From: Procambarus clarkii
Taxonomy: Eukaryota; Arthropoda; Malacostraca; Decapoda; Cambaridae
Direction of reading: 5' to 3'
Assembly (NCBI RefSeq): GCF_040958095.1
Contig: NC_091175.1
Coordinates: 23,850,121 to 23,914,120, forward strand
Length of the DNA stretch: 64,000 nucleotides
The notes beneath the pieces were generated by a model. The model had not been told where the DNA came from and made no database searches. It saw only the letters and a program-made list of their open reading frames with translations. Positions within the stretch are counted from its first letter, which is position 1. Each line of letters opens with the position of its first letter. The position numbers were made by a program, and so were the translations under genes. Of the stretch, positions 21,541 through 32,944 are shown one piece after another.

Positions 21541-22757
21541 CTTACCTTGGCACTTTTTCCCCTGCCCACCTTCGTCACTCTCAGGACTTCATAGAAAGAC
21601 TGCGCCTGCAGCCCTTTTGTAAGATGCTTAATCTTGATGTCGACTCTCTGTTCACTAATGTTCCGCTCGATGACGTTCTCTCTTTACTCAGACAGAAGGC
21701 GTCAGAGGGTCTCCTTCCTCTCCCGCTTCCCACTGACGTTTTCCTCGATCTCATTAGATTCTGTGTTGACTCTAACTCTTTCTCTTTCAACGGTAAATAT
21801 TACACTCAAACTTTCGGTGTCGCTATAGGTTTCCCTCTCTCCCCTGTTCTTGCTAATTTCTACATGGAATACTTCGAAACTGTTCTTCTTCCTTCTATTG
21901 ATACTCGTCCCTCTCTCTGGCTTCGCTATGTTGATGACATTTTTGCTTTATGGCCTCATGACCTCAATCATTTCCAGCCTTTCCTCACCTCTCTTAATCT
22001 GGCTCCTATCCATTTCAAAGTTGAGTGGGAATCTAATTCCCTCCTTCCTTTTCTTGATGTTCATGTTCACCGCTCTGTGGCTGGGTTCTCTTTCTCTGTC
22101 TACCGTAAACCCATGCACAGTGGCATGTACATTCACTTCTTTTCCTACCATCCTCCTTCTGTTAAGAAAAGTGTCCTCGTCTCTCTCTTCCTCCGCGCTC
22201 TACGCATCAGTGACCCTCAGTTTCTTGATTCTGAAATTGCCTTTATCTACAAATCATTCTCTCGCCGTGGTTATCCTTTGCATTTCATCAACTGTGCCTA
22301 CTCTCAAGCTAAACGAAATTTCTGTCATCCTAAACCTGCTTCCAACACTAGTAGCACTGTACTATGCCTTCCCTTCATATCTGAACTCAAAACTTTTACC
22401 AATACCTTTCGTCCTCTTGACATTAAACTCGCCTTTCGACAAACTAACACACTTCGTAGCAATCTAGTTCACACTGCTCCTCCTGCTTCTAATGCTGCTG
22501 GTGTCTACTCTATTTCCTGTTCATCTTGTCCTCTCCAATACTTTGGCGAAACTGGCCGTACACTGAATGACAGACTTAAAGAACACAAGAGAAGTGTTAA
22601 GTCTGCAGACACTAACAATGCTCTCTTCTGCCATGTGAGGGATTCTAATCATCCCATTGATTGGTCTTCCTCCAAAATAATCTTTCCTGCCTCTACTCTA
22701 CACAGACGCCGTCTTGTAGAATCGGCTCTTATACACAATGTACCCAACATGAACTTG
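21541..22757 (+). pseudogene. Penelope-like element RT and GIY-YIG (PLE-4b)
   Basis: Continuous frame of nearly 400 residues. RT motifs: MLNLDVDSLFTNVPLDDVL, SFNGKYYTQTFGVAIGFPLS, and the catalytic LRYVDDIFALW, then LPFLDVHVHR. The C-terminal endonuclease follows: AGVYSISCSSCPLQYFGETG with GRTLNDRLKEHKRS. It ends at MNL where a LINE fragment begins (22758), so the last residues and 3' end are lost. PLEs move by target-primed reverse transcription using the GIY-YIG nuclease. Confidence 0.9.
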
Positions 22758-23587
22758 AGATCGGCAGAAGCCTTCACCCCAACAGCTGGAGTCCTCCAAG
22801 GTCATGCCTGAGCCCGGTCCTCTTCAACATTTTCGTAAATGATCTGCCCCAACCGGAATACAGGGACACCATCATCGTCCAATTTGCCGACGATGTAACT
22901 CATGTAATTGTCATGATCTGGGAGATATAACCTCCATATACATATCTTAAGGTAGTAACCTTCACCATCACTGGAACACATAGCCTGTCCACATATCATA
23001 CAAGGTTCTAGGGGAGTAAAAAGCTAGCAACAAATATTCCAGTTTACTGGCATTAAGAACCATCCACAACAGTAGCAATAACTAAAAACACTACTAATTT
23101 CACACACACATATCACCAATACTCTATATCCAGCTTCTCAACAACTGGGCATGATACATCAAATACAGGTCTGCAAACTGCATTAATCAACACTAGCTGA
23201 CACCAGGAACTTTGCCTAGCACAGTGGAACACTAGTGCCTATATGCTGCTAATACCAACAAGGATGGTGGTGTGTCAACCAATAACACATGAGGTAAGAG
23301 GAATAATATCACAAACAGCACCTTGGCATTTCACAAGTTCCTCAAAATATATCACCTCACTAAGACACATAAGATAAGTGTGAGGTTAGTCTGCGTTTTT
23401 CATCCAGCCACTGTCAATGTGGTGCCCTCGGGAAGTGGAGATATTTGAGATGTATATATATCTCGAAGTCTCTACTTCTTTTGTAGGGTCTGATGGTGTA
23501 GTGGGTTAAAGCGTACTAGTTATGGCAGCTACTGGAAGGTAGTTGTGCTTTCTGGGTTCGAGTCCCACTGGTGGGTGTTGTCCAAAG

Positions 23588-23654
<67 letters not shown>

Positions 23655-24668
23655 ACAATTACATGTCATACAACTTTGATACAGAATTAATATAGACTTG
23701 GAAATGCATGTCACACATTGACAATACATAAAATAAGATTAATATATGGTAACATGAGATTACACCATATATGCAATATTCGTGATACGAGGCTATCAAC
23801 CAAGATATCACTGTATAGTTTGAGCACACTTTTACACCAATCTCAGTATAATCATACTGGTGCATGCGTGGTCATAACAGTAATAACATCCAACCCCCCA
23901 GCATCCAAACATGCATCTGTAACACGTAAAGTGAATGTAGAACTAGCCAGGACTGCCAACTGGGGAAAAAATTGGAGGATCAAAACTAACCCCAGACAAA
24001 AGCCAAATAATCACTGTCGGCTGTATGGCCTACACAATCGAAGACGAGGGGAGGTTAAGGATCAGGGGAGACCCCATAGCCATCTCAAACACCAGCACTG
24101 TGCTCGGATACAACTTCAGTAGGCTACATAACTCCACCCAGTACGTCTCCCAGAAGACGGCGATGGCTAAGGGTTCCCGTCGAGGTTATTCCACTTCAGG
24201 CCCCACATCAAGCTCCACCTGTATAGTATGATCGTAAGGCCTAGCCTGGAGTACTCTTACGTCTCTCTGAACCTTACCAACAAAACCAACATGCTGAAGA
24301 TACAAAGGGTCCAAAACAAAGCACTTCACTTCGCAGCGGGCCTGTCGCTGGCGGACTAGGTAAGAACAGACCAGGTCCACGAGTCTCTCAACATGATGCC
24401 ATTGAACACCAGGCTCAGCTACCTGGCCAGAAGGCGGCTGTACCGCATGAAACACATGTTTGTCCCAGACCCCAAAGAACCCCCACGAAGCAGTAAATAC
24501 CACCAGCGACTACGAGATCCATGAACCACCACACAGAACCTTAAGAATCAATCTCCAACAAAAAGTGATCAGACACATTCATGATCAGGCCTTTCCGAGA
24601 CCTCAAATACTAAGTTGTCTGCCAGACGACCATTATGAGTGGACTATCCCGGATTCGATTTATACTTA
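22758..24668 (+). pseudogene. LINE RT remnant, interrupted
   Basis: First part (22758-22918) reads AFTPTAGVLQGH, SPVLFNIFVNDLPQPEYRD and VQFADDVTHVIV, the PQGSxLSPxLFNIFxND and FADD boxes. The reading is then broken by about 975 bp (22919-23895) and resumes with TRKVNVELARTANWG, WRIKTNP, LGYNF, and LRPSLEY-like and IQRVQNKALHFAA motifs in shifting frames. No intact frame. The 3' end runs into an AAATA-type tail, which fits a LINE terminus. Confidence 0.7.
23487..23652 (+). mobile_element. tRNA-derived SINE with TA tail
   Basis: tRNA-like head: TGATGGTGTAGTGGGTTAAAG (A box region) and GGGTTCGAGTCCCACTGG (B box), then a short TGGGTGTTGTCCAAAG body and a TA tract of about 64 bp (23589-23652). 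Located within the insertion that breaks the surrounding LINE. Confidence 0.7.
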
Positions 24669-24768
24669 ATAAAAAAAAATACATAAATATAAAATAAATA
24701 AATAAATATAAAATAAACAAATAAATAAATAAATTTAAAATAAATAAATAAATAAATAAATAAATAAA
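24669..24768 (+). repeat. AAATA/TAAA microsatellite (LINE 3' tail)
   Basis: Repeated AAATA and AAAT units directly after the LINE C-terminal coding remnant, as expected for a LINE simple-repeat tail. A Helitron begins at its right end. Confidence 0.75.
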
Positions 24769-25334
24769 TCTATATAAATAAAAGTAGAAATGTTCGTTTG
24801 TTCAAAATCGCTAATCTCTGAAATTTCTTCACTCATTGCTTTGAAATTTTCACATAACGTTCTATTAGCATCCGATCAGATTTTTATATACGTACTAAAC
24901 AGATGTCGCGTCTGTGACAGGAAAAAAAATGTTTTTTTTCAACTGTGTTTTTCATATGTGAGGGAAATCTTCGAAACCTCTTTACCAATTGCTTTGAAAT
25001 TTTGACACAACGTTGCACTCGGATAGGTGCATGTTTTTATATACCTACTATATACATGCCTGACTTGTGACAGGAGAAAACATGCTTTGTATGAAAAACA
25101 GCGCCATCTGTTGGACGTAAGGACAACACACGCTCTACTTTTAGAAAGTTCTTCGCTGATTGCTTTGAAATTTTGACACAACATTCCATTCGCATGCATG
25201 TGTGTGTTTATATACCTACTATATAGATGCCACACCTGTGACAGGTAAAAACATGCTTTTCTTGGAAAAACAGCGCCATGTGTTGCATGTAAGAGCAACA
25301 GATGGCTCAGCAACGCATGGCCGGGTACAGCTAG
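24769..25334 (+). mobile_element. Non-autonomous Helitron
   Basis: Begins TCTATATAAATAAAAG after an A and ends GGGTACAGCTAG before a T, matching the Helitron rules (5' TC, 3' CTRR, insertion between A and T, no target duplication). Inside, a segment with GCTTTGAAATTTT, ATATACCTACTATATA and GTGACAGG is repeated three times in tandem (period about 125-135 bp). It encodes no Rep/helicase. A minus-strand relative ends at 30497. Confidence 0.75.
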
Positions 25335-25745
25335 TAAATTAACAAAATAAAAATAAACAACAAAAAACTTTTTTTTGTGCTACCAGAATAGTAACCACCC
25401 TGATGTTGTTAAGATTAATCTCTTGCAACCAACTCCAACGGCTCTAGGGCTTCCAGACACCAGCTAGGACACAAACACTAGCCACCCAGCCAATGTACTG
25501 ACAACCTAACATATCACATACCCCAACAAACGACACACACATAGGCCAACCCATGTTGGACAGGTCACCGGACTCTCAGACCTCCTCTCTCTTCATACCT
25601 ACATCCTCTTCCACCTCCCCATCCCTCTAGCTTCCCCCCATTCTTTCCAAACCCTTTGGACATCAAATCCGAATTACTCTTTTACACGATTTAGAAACCA
25701 GGATTCTGATAATAGCAGGATTGTGGTGAGAATTAGTGATGGGCT

Positions 25746-26115
25746 TAGTATGGTGGGAGGAGTAATCTTGGTGAGGGAGGGAGGGAAGAACGGGTGGCAT
25801 AGTTTGCTGACTCTGTGTGGCAACCTCTGTTATTGTCTGGACTCACCTTGCCAGCTTTGTGGTTTGCTATGGTGAACACAAATGTAGATACTTATAACGT
25901 GTGTTTATGGTGTAATAACAGCAAAAGGAGTATGTTGGGAGGAGCCATTTTGGTGAGGGAGGTACCATCTTCTGCTGGCTGGTGTGTGACTTGTTATGCA
26001 GTGTATGGTGGCCTCTATGCTGTTTGGACACCATACAATCTTAGATGTACAGTTATGGTTAAAAAAACATGTAGATACTTATATATAATGTGTGGTAATA
26101 GTATAATAACAGCAA
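25746..26115. repeat. Two-copy tandem duplication (~185 bp)
   Basis: TGGGAGGAG..TTGGTGAGGGAGG at 25751 recurs at 25936, and GTAGATACTTATA with TAATAACAGCAAAA recurs about 187 bp later. Copies are clearly diverged. No gene is seen in 25335-26380. Confidence 0.65.
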
Positions 26116-26359
26116 AACTATTTGTTTATTGTTTTATGAACATAATGATTGAATCACTAATATGTTCACCATACTTTTGAGTAAGCAATAGTTCACGGTT
26201 CACAAGGTCAACGCCTCAATTTTGCCAAACTTCCTTGCCCTGTTGCGGCCAAAATTTGTCACCTACGATATTTTATATTATTTTTCCCATGATCAGGGAA
26301 CACATTTTAACAATCTTAGAATATTTTTTTCTTGCACCTGGCGGTCTTAAAGGCTATTA

Positions 26360-27046
26360 AGGCAAGCACCCTTTAAGGGTAAAACACCACCCTAACTGTG
26401 TCAGTGAAGTAGACCCATTCCAATCCTATTCAGTGGATACAAAACGATGATAGAAAGTCACCCAATCGGACATCCTATCATAATCCAACTCCCGAGGTGG
26501 GGAACGGAAGGAGTTCTTCTGGTGACGATGACCAGTACACCTGCAAGGACAAGTGGAATCATCTGAATCTGAATTCAGAGAACTAGCTGACGAATGTCTA
26601 TGAACTGAAAGTCGAGTTGAACGAGACGACCGATGAGATGAAGACCTTCCCTGCTGAGCAAAATTGGAGCCTCCAGACCCATGAGTAACCAGTGGTGGAG
26701 ACCTTTGCCTAACCTGACTGTGTCCAGCAGCACCCCCAAGAGAAGTGGAGGCATTCGCATCGCTGGACTGTGAGTGTCAACGACACATAGCAATTAGACT
26801 GGAAAGAGTGCGAGAGCTCGATGTATGTAGGAATGGGTCCATGTCAAAAGATACAGCAGCTAACAAGTTGGACGTAACCCGAAGATAGTAAATGTCATAA
26901 ATGTTGTCAGCCGTAAATATGCGAGAGCGTCTAAAAGTTACAATTCGCTCAGCCAAAGTGCCTGACACTCCAGGTAGTGACACTAATTCACTAACCGTTG
27001 TCGTCTTTATTGGGATTTGAGACATTCTGCAGTAATGAAAAGCCAA
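26360..27046 (-). pseudogene. Gag-like or HhH-containing ORF remnant
   Basis: The minus frame reads from about 27023 (MSQIPIKTT): a helix-hairpin-helix-like VSELVSLPGVSGTLAERIV at about residues 17-35, a hydrophobic stretch, then a TGA at 26777. Beyond it the same frame continues with a Ser/Arg-rich low-complexity region, a Cys-rich TCPCRCTGH patch and a DYDRMSDWVTFYHRFVS motif that resembles the start of a retroelement capsid. A second stop follows. I do not recognise the family; a retroelement gag is the best guess. Confidence 0.45.
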
Positions 27047-27323
27047 AGCTCAGAAATATATCATGCAGAATGTACACTCACAGCCAGGTTACAGCCACTA
27101 AATGAGACAATAGGACAAGCCAGGATGTCATGAGATTGTCTCATGTAATGAGACAATAGGTCAAATTTTAAAAATTATGCAAAAATAAGCACTGCACATC
27201 TACTAACGTAATTAATGGGCGCAGTAGAGTCATAAGAAGTATCCAAAATGTTTGTGGAAATATTGCACTGTAAAAACTCTGGAGGGAAGAAACAGATTGG
27301 AGTCCACTATTTAGGACAACCAA

Positions 27324-28444
27324 GAGAGTTGTGCCCTAGCTGCCGTGGGGTGTAGACGTATTGCCTGAGCCTTCCAGTAGTTGGTAGTTGTTTGCCGAGT
27401 GGCTGGGGGTGTGGGCATCCCAACCCTCCCTGCAGTTGTCGCTTGGCTGGTGTTGACATGGCACGCTTGCGATGGGAGGCCTTCTTCCCCCTGTTGTGAG
27501 AGTGAACTTCGTGGGCCTGAAGTTTAAAGGCCGTGTTGGTTACCCAGCAGTTGAGCTTGTCATGTGTGACATGCTCTGTGTCCCGGTGGATGACGTCTAC
27601 GGAGTTGAGCTAGTAACTGCTCACCGGGTTATTGTCAAGTTAGTGGGGAAGGAGGTGTACCGTGAGTTCCTCCGCCGTTACGAGGGGCGTTTCTTGACGC
27701 TGCCTGGTGGTGCCGGCTCTGTGACCATTATGGACCGTAGTGGTGCCCTGACATATGTGAGTGTGCATGGGGCGCCCTTGGAGTTTCCTGAGGACCTACT
27801 CTGGCGTTACTTCGAGCAGTTTGGCACTGTCGTCAGTGTGCGGTTGAACACGCTGTCGTCGGGGAGGTATAAGGGTATGTGTACGAACATTCGTACCCTT
27901 GGGATGCGCCTAAGGACGGACATTCCTTCTTCAGTCCGGCTTCTGGGGTACTACATCTGGGTATACTATACCCGGCAACCCTGTACCTGTTTTCCGTGTC
28001 GCCTGTTGGGGCATCAGGCTGCCGGGTGCTCTGGGTCTGCAGTCGCTCCTGTGAACCTGTTTGACATTGTTGACCGCGTGCATCCTGTTCCATGGAGCCC
28101 TTCCTCCATCTGGGTTCCGCGGGCTCGGTGTTTTGTTGTGGGTGTGCCGGAGTTGATGCCTGATCCTCGTACGGTTTATAGTAAACCAGTTCCGGATAAC
28201 ATCATGTTGCTTTGGGAGGCATATTGTGTTCGATTCCCGGCAGCGGAGTGGCCGGATAAGTATGAACAGTTCGAGTAGTCTGTGTGATTGGTGTGTGATG
28301 GGGCCTGTGGCTTGTTGTGCTATGTGTTGTCCTTATTGTGCGCCCTTCAGGCCGGTGTTGTTTCGTTCTCATGACCTTGTTTTATTGTATTTATTGTATT
28401 TCTTAGCATGCTTTGCATATAAATATAATAATAAAAAATAATTT
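27324..28444 (+). mobile_element. ORF1-only retroposon with 10-bp target duplications
   Basis: GGACAACCAA occurs at 27314-27323 and again at 28445-28454. Between them lie a ~140-nt GC-rich leader, one intact ORF and an A/T-rich tail ending AATAATAAAAAATAATTT. This is the layout of a target-primed insertion. It has no RT or endonuclease, so it depends on another element. Confidence 0.75.
27472..28278 (+). CDS. ORF1-like RNA-binding protein with CCHC knuckle
   Basis: Intact 268-residue frame. Residues about 92-165 look like an RRM-type fold (TYVSVHGAPL, then DLLWRYFEQFGTVVSVRL). Residues 173-186 form a CCHC zinc knuckle, CFPCRLLGHQAAGC (C-x2-C-x4-H-x4-C). RRM plus CCHC is the pattern of ORF1 nucleic-acid chaperones of several non-LTR retrotransposons, which coat the element RNA. 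An ATG at 27458 in another frame gives only a 13-residue peptide, so 27472 is used, although a one-base shift could have joined them. G/T-rich third positions set it apart from the A/T-rich surroundings. No RT follows. Confidence 0.75.
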   Translation: MGGLLPPVVRVNFVGLKFKGRVGYPAVELVMCDMLCVPVDDVYGVELVTAHRVIVKLVGKEVYREFLRRYEGRFLTLPGGAGSVTIMDRSGALTYVSVHGAPLEFPEDLLWRYFEQFGTVVSVRLNTLSSGRYKGMCTNIRTLGMRLRTDIPSSVRLLGYYIWVYYTRQPCTCFPCRLLGHQAAGCSGSAVAPVNLFDIVDRVHPVPWSPSSIWVPRARCFVVGVPELMPDPRTVYSKPVPDNIMLLWEAYCVRFPAAEWPDKYEQFE

Positions 28445-28454
28445 GGACAACCAA

Positions 28455-30126
28455 ACACGGCACAGCATTGCTGGGAAGCAAGCCAGATACCGAATCCCTG
28501 GTGAACTTTCATGGTGCAATTAGATTTTACATTGTAATGAAAAAAGGAATTACTATGCAACGACGGTCCAGGATACGCCAAGGCCACGTGGGTGAGGTAC
28601 CAGCAGTGTTAAGTGTCTGCACGAGTGATTTTACAGGAAGCAGGAGAAAGAGATGTGAAATCATGTGTAAATAATTCAGTGGAAGACTCAGTGTCACGTG
28701 TGAGTCTGAAAAGGAAGTTGTTGTCCAACATCTGTAGGAAACAATCAAGTGTGAAATGTCCCAGAAGTGATAATAGCTTAGTGGCGATAACGAACCAGTT
28801 AGTGTTTTCGCCATAGCGTGGGCGAGACGCGGGTGTGAAATAACTCCCTCCCCCAAACAGTTTGGATGTTCTCGCCTCGCCAAATTAGAAAACAGGAAGT
28901 GTGGAGGAGGAGAGCCAGTGTCTCACGCCGTGTCATACATAAAACTGAAAGTGTGAGTGTGGGGAAACACGCCAGCAGTGAGTTGAGAAGTGAGGGGTTA
29001 TAATTGTACATTATTCTAAGACTGTTTGAGTGAGGGTGATAATTTCACGCTAGAGTAATTAAAGGAATCGCACCAAGGTAATTGATCAGCTTAAGTATTG
29101 CAACACCATACACCAGGGTTTATCATCTATCTAGAAAGCTTTAGGTTTAGTTTCCCTCGCTAAATCTACAGTCTACCTGCCAACCGGATTAACATCAGAG
29201 TGAACGGGGCGTAACAGGTGTGAATTTAATGAGTGTTCAAGAAGTGTTCAGTTAGTTCACTTTTGTTCATGACCCATCTGGTGGGTCGTGACTGTTGGAC
29301 TCTTACACCTGTAGAGTGGTGGGTACGTAGACCTGCTCTGAAGTGATGTTTGACAGCTGTTTAGGTGACACTTTTGATTAACGTAAAGAAAGTGGGTCAT
29401 TGTATATTAGTAAGTTTTTGAATAAAATTATGTTTGCTAAGGCAGGTGCGTTTGATGTCATTCCTTATTAAGCAAGGTGGGTACTGAAAGTTTCAATTCC
29501 CGTACAGCATTGAACTTTTATAACATATCCAAGTCGATGAATTTGAGCCAGTAAGAGTGTGTTCAATTTGCTAATAAGAAATGAAACGAACAGACAGCAG
29601 ATCTTGAGTCCCACCTCAAGATCACGCGCATGTTAGGGTAGGAGGCGTCGACCAGAAGTGAAACATCAACTCAGCGGGACAGTGACTCTGAGGGAGTCTA
29701 TGGACAGCAGGTAGATGCTGTTGATGGATGTATCAATGTCAACCAAGGTGAATGTCTGATCAAAGATTCCGAGACAGTAAGGAAGGTATTGGAGCGACAT
29801 CAGCCGAGGTAACTGGAAGGTAACAGACGAGGTAACAAAGTAACTGGAAGATGAAGTAATCACTGGACGCGGTGGTGAATCAGTTGTTGACAATGACATA
29901 ACCTCAAGTGATCTTGGATGTGACCAGGTGTTACGATCTAGAAAATCTCAAAGGTAAAATATTAGTAACATATCTGTAATCACCCATCTCAGACTGTAGG
30001 AGTGTATTTGCTTGTAAAGTGAATGATTTGCATAGTGTATATCATATACATTGGTATGGCTGCTATATTATGCTTAATGATGTATTAGAATGTATAACAG
30101 TATTGAATGTTATATTTCAATGGGTA
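28455..30126. other. No recognisable feature
   Basis: About 1.7 kb of unique-looking DNA without a convincing frame. The segment near 29190-29300 with GGCGTAACAGGTGTGAATTT could be a retroelement leader, but no partner repeat was found in the window. Confidence 0.5.
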
Positions 30127-30366
30127 ACCGGTCGGCCGAGCGGACAGCACGCGGGACTTGTGATCCTGTGGTCCTGGGTTCGATCCCAGGCGCCGGCGAG
30201 AAACAATGGGCAGAGTTTCTTTCACCCTATGCCCCTGTTACCTAGCAGTAAATTAGGTACCTGGGTGTTAGTCAGCTGTCACGGGCTGCTTCCTGGGGGT
30301 GGAGGCCTGGTCGAGGACCGGGCCGCGGGGACACTAAAAGCCCCGAAATCATCTCAAGATAACCTC
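30127..30366 (+). mobile_element. tRNA-derived SINE (family A), complete
   Basis: Head CGGTCGGCCGAGCGGACAGC with B box GGGTTCGATCCC, and a seven-base loop containing TGT. Body includes TTCTTTCACCC, GTACCTGGGTGTTAGTCAGC and the GGGCTGCTTCCTGGG block, ending in CATCTCAAGATAACC. Very close to the copy at 7584-7846. Confidence 0.87.
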
Positions 30367-30496
30367 CATTGAATGAGGAAGGGCTTGCATTAAGGAGACA
30401 GGAAGTGTTCGTGCTAAATACGTGTGTGTATCTGTATGAGGAGGTAGGCAAGTCGTGCCCAGGATTGTGTTGCCAGCTTGTATCCTTATTAGAAAA

Positions 30497-31000
30497 CTAG
30501 CTGTACCCGTCACGCATTGCTGTGGCTCATGCGTTGCTGAGTCACAGAAACCTTCCCTTGTCCCCCAGTTCTCCCCTCCCTTGTCCCCCAGTTCTCCCCA
30601 CCATTCCTTCCCCTTCCCTGTCCTCTTGTCCTCCCCACCCTCCACCACTCCACCATCTCCTCGTCATCCCCACCATCGACCACTGCACCTTCTCCTCGTT
30701 CTCCACAACATTCACCACTCCACCGTCCCCTCGTCCTCCCTACCATCTCCCACTCCCCCATCCCCTCGTCCTCCCCTGTCCCCTCTTCCTCTCCACCATC
30801 CCCCATTTCCCTGTCCTTTGTCCTTCCCACCGTTCTCCATTCCACTGTTCCCTCGTTCCCACCATCTCCAACTCCCTCGTCCCCCTGTCTTCCCCACCAG
30901 CCCCCACTCCCGTTCTCTAGTTCTCACCACCATTTCCCATTCCCTCGTCCGATGCATTCCCAAATGATCTGAGATTAGCTCCAGCTTACAGTCACCGAGT
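30497..31000 (-). mobile_element. Helitron-like element, 3' end on the minus strand
   Basis: The minus strand ends ACGGGTACAGCTAG followed by T, like the Helitron at 24769-25334. A hairpin ACGCAT/ATGCGT lies about a dozen bases before CTAG, as expected for a Helitron terminator. The 5' end could not be placed. The body (30540-30960) is C/T-rich low-complexity DNA made of CCCTCGTCC and CCCCACCATC words. Confidence 0.5.
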
Positions 31001-31104
31001 TTAGGTGTTAGTGATCATGGAACGAGTTTGTTAGCTATGAACTGTCAAGATCCAAGGCATCAGCTGTTCGACAGTTCGACTGATTCATTACCAAATGAGG
31101 TCTT

Positions 31105-31290
31105 TCAAGTTTGGCCTGGACGATAGAACGACAGTCTCGTTTCATGCAGCTCGGCGCTCAATTCCCGACCGTCCAAGTGGTTGGGCACCATTCCTTCCCA
31201 ATTCTGATCCCTTCTAAGTGCTTTATATAATGGCTTGGCGCATTTTCCTGATAGTTCTCTTCCCCTTCCAATCCTAGACAAAACTTCCTC
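31105..31290 (-). pseudogene. 3' fragment of the intronic LINE family
   Basis: Repeats the tail of the LINE at 1880-2090: minus-strand WEGMVPNHLDGRELSAELHE-type reading and a GGTTGGGCACCATTCCTTCC stretch on the plus strand. A still shorter echo lies at 31480-31560. Confidence 0.7.
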
Positions 31291-31799
31291 CTGCTCGTGA
31301 ATCGAGACTCTTCCTACCAAATAAATGATCCTGCAGAATAGTTTATCAACGTAAAATGAAACAATTATGAGGCGAAAACTGTAAGCCAGCAACGATTGGA
31401 TTGCGTTTGAAAGGGATGTGAGTGCATGGATCTGGGATAGAACTGTAGGAAAGAATACTTTGCAACCCTTTTAGGCAAATGGGGATCGAATACCGACCTG
31501 CAATAAGCGAAGCTGTATCGACCAGTCCAAGTAATTGGGTCATTTCTTTCATGGTAGAAATACCAAACTTCCCATAGCTGGGAGGATAACAATAAAAGGT
31601 TCATTCTTGCGGCAGAAGTTGTGTTTGCTGGCCCCAAAATGTGTCAACGCAGTGTTGGTTCTCGCTCTCTTCCACGACACCAACTGCCGTTGACTTACAA
31701 ATTTCAGCAAGCGCTTCGCTTCGTGGAAATATTAGTTGGCAGCGACGCCAATCCTTCTCTGTTTGTGTGGCACTACATTCGGACGACCCCCCTGGCACT

Positions 31800-32150
<351 letters not shown>

Positions 32151-32506
32151 AACTAAACAACAACATTTGTGCATTGTGCGGTAAAAACAGCTCTATTACG
32201 GTCATTTCTGCGAATTATCGTGCGCCTGGAATTCCATCAGATCAGACCCGTCAGATGGCAATGTTAAACATGTCGTTTTCAATAACGCGTGTGTTCTTTG
32301 TGTTGATAACGTGCTTCCTAGCCTGCGCCAGGTAGCCTGAGTTTTCTGGTCAATGTTTGGTAAGTATATCCTGAGCTAGATAGCCTACATTCCTTGGTCT
32401 ACGACACCTGACCTTTACTACGCTATCTGGCTTGTAGTTAGGGACCCAAGTACGCCGGATCTTAGACGGGAAGGAAGAACCCAATTTTCGAGAGCCAGAC
32501 CTTAGG

Positions 32507-32875
32507 CCAGGATTCGTCAAGCCCTCTTCGAAACCTGTATATATTTTCCTAATAAACAACGGCATTGCTGATATTTATTTAACAGTTTACGAGCTTCGAA
32601 ATTTCCCAACCCAGAGTTATTATGGTTATAAACAACCTCGTAGTGCTTCGGAATTCATAAACCTTTTCAAGAATGCAAACAAAGCCGCTATAATTGAGGG
32701 GAGATGTACAGACTATCGGCTTGATAATGGTCCAGGACGGACCGAAACGTCGTCTCTTAAATTTCGAGCGTGTGGTTTGGTCAACTTTCTTCCAGCACGT
32801 TACGGCGCCCTAACATCTGCACAGAGATGTACAGGTTTCGTCAGTGATTGTATGAGTCGTGGCCCCTGGAGGCAT
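32507..32875. repeat. MITE-like element carrying a small insertion
   Basis: Left end AGGATTCGTCAAGC..CGAAACCTGTAT and an inverted GTACAGGTTTCG right end mirror the MITE at 35771-35982. The centre has TTTAACAGTTTACGAGCTTCG. The hammerhead-like repeat is inserted near the right end. Confidence 0.5.
32712..32823 (+). ncRNA. Hammerhead-like small retroposon with 11-bp target duplication
   Basis: The 112-nt unit is bounded by GAGATGTACAG at 32701-32711 and 32824-32834. Inside: CTTGATAATGGTCCAGGACG, GACCGAAACGTCGTC, then GTGTGGTTTGGTCAAC and CACGTTACGGCGCC. It carries the same GGTCC/GGACC hairpin and GAAAC as 18198-18301 but its outer ends have diverged. Removing it with one repeat restores the host MITE. 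It shows that the unit is a discrete mobile piece. Confidence 0.65.
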
Positions 32876-32944
32876 GCAAGGAACGCCGAGGATAAGCACC
32901 ACTTCTGACGAGTGTCTACAAGAGTGAAACTAAATTAATGTAAC

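Noticed and set aside
27833..28093. Minus-strand ORF
   Set aside because: Shadow of the 268-residue plus-strand ORF1-like gene.
30510..30967. Pro/Ser-rich and Gly/Glu-rich ORFs
   Set aside because: Translation of C/T-rich low-complexity DNA inside a Helitron-like body.
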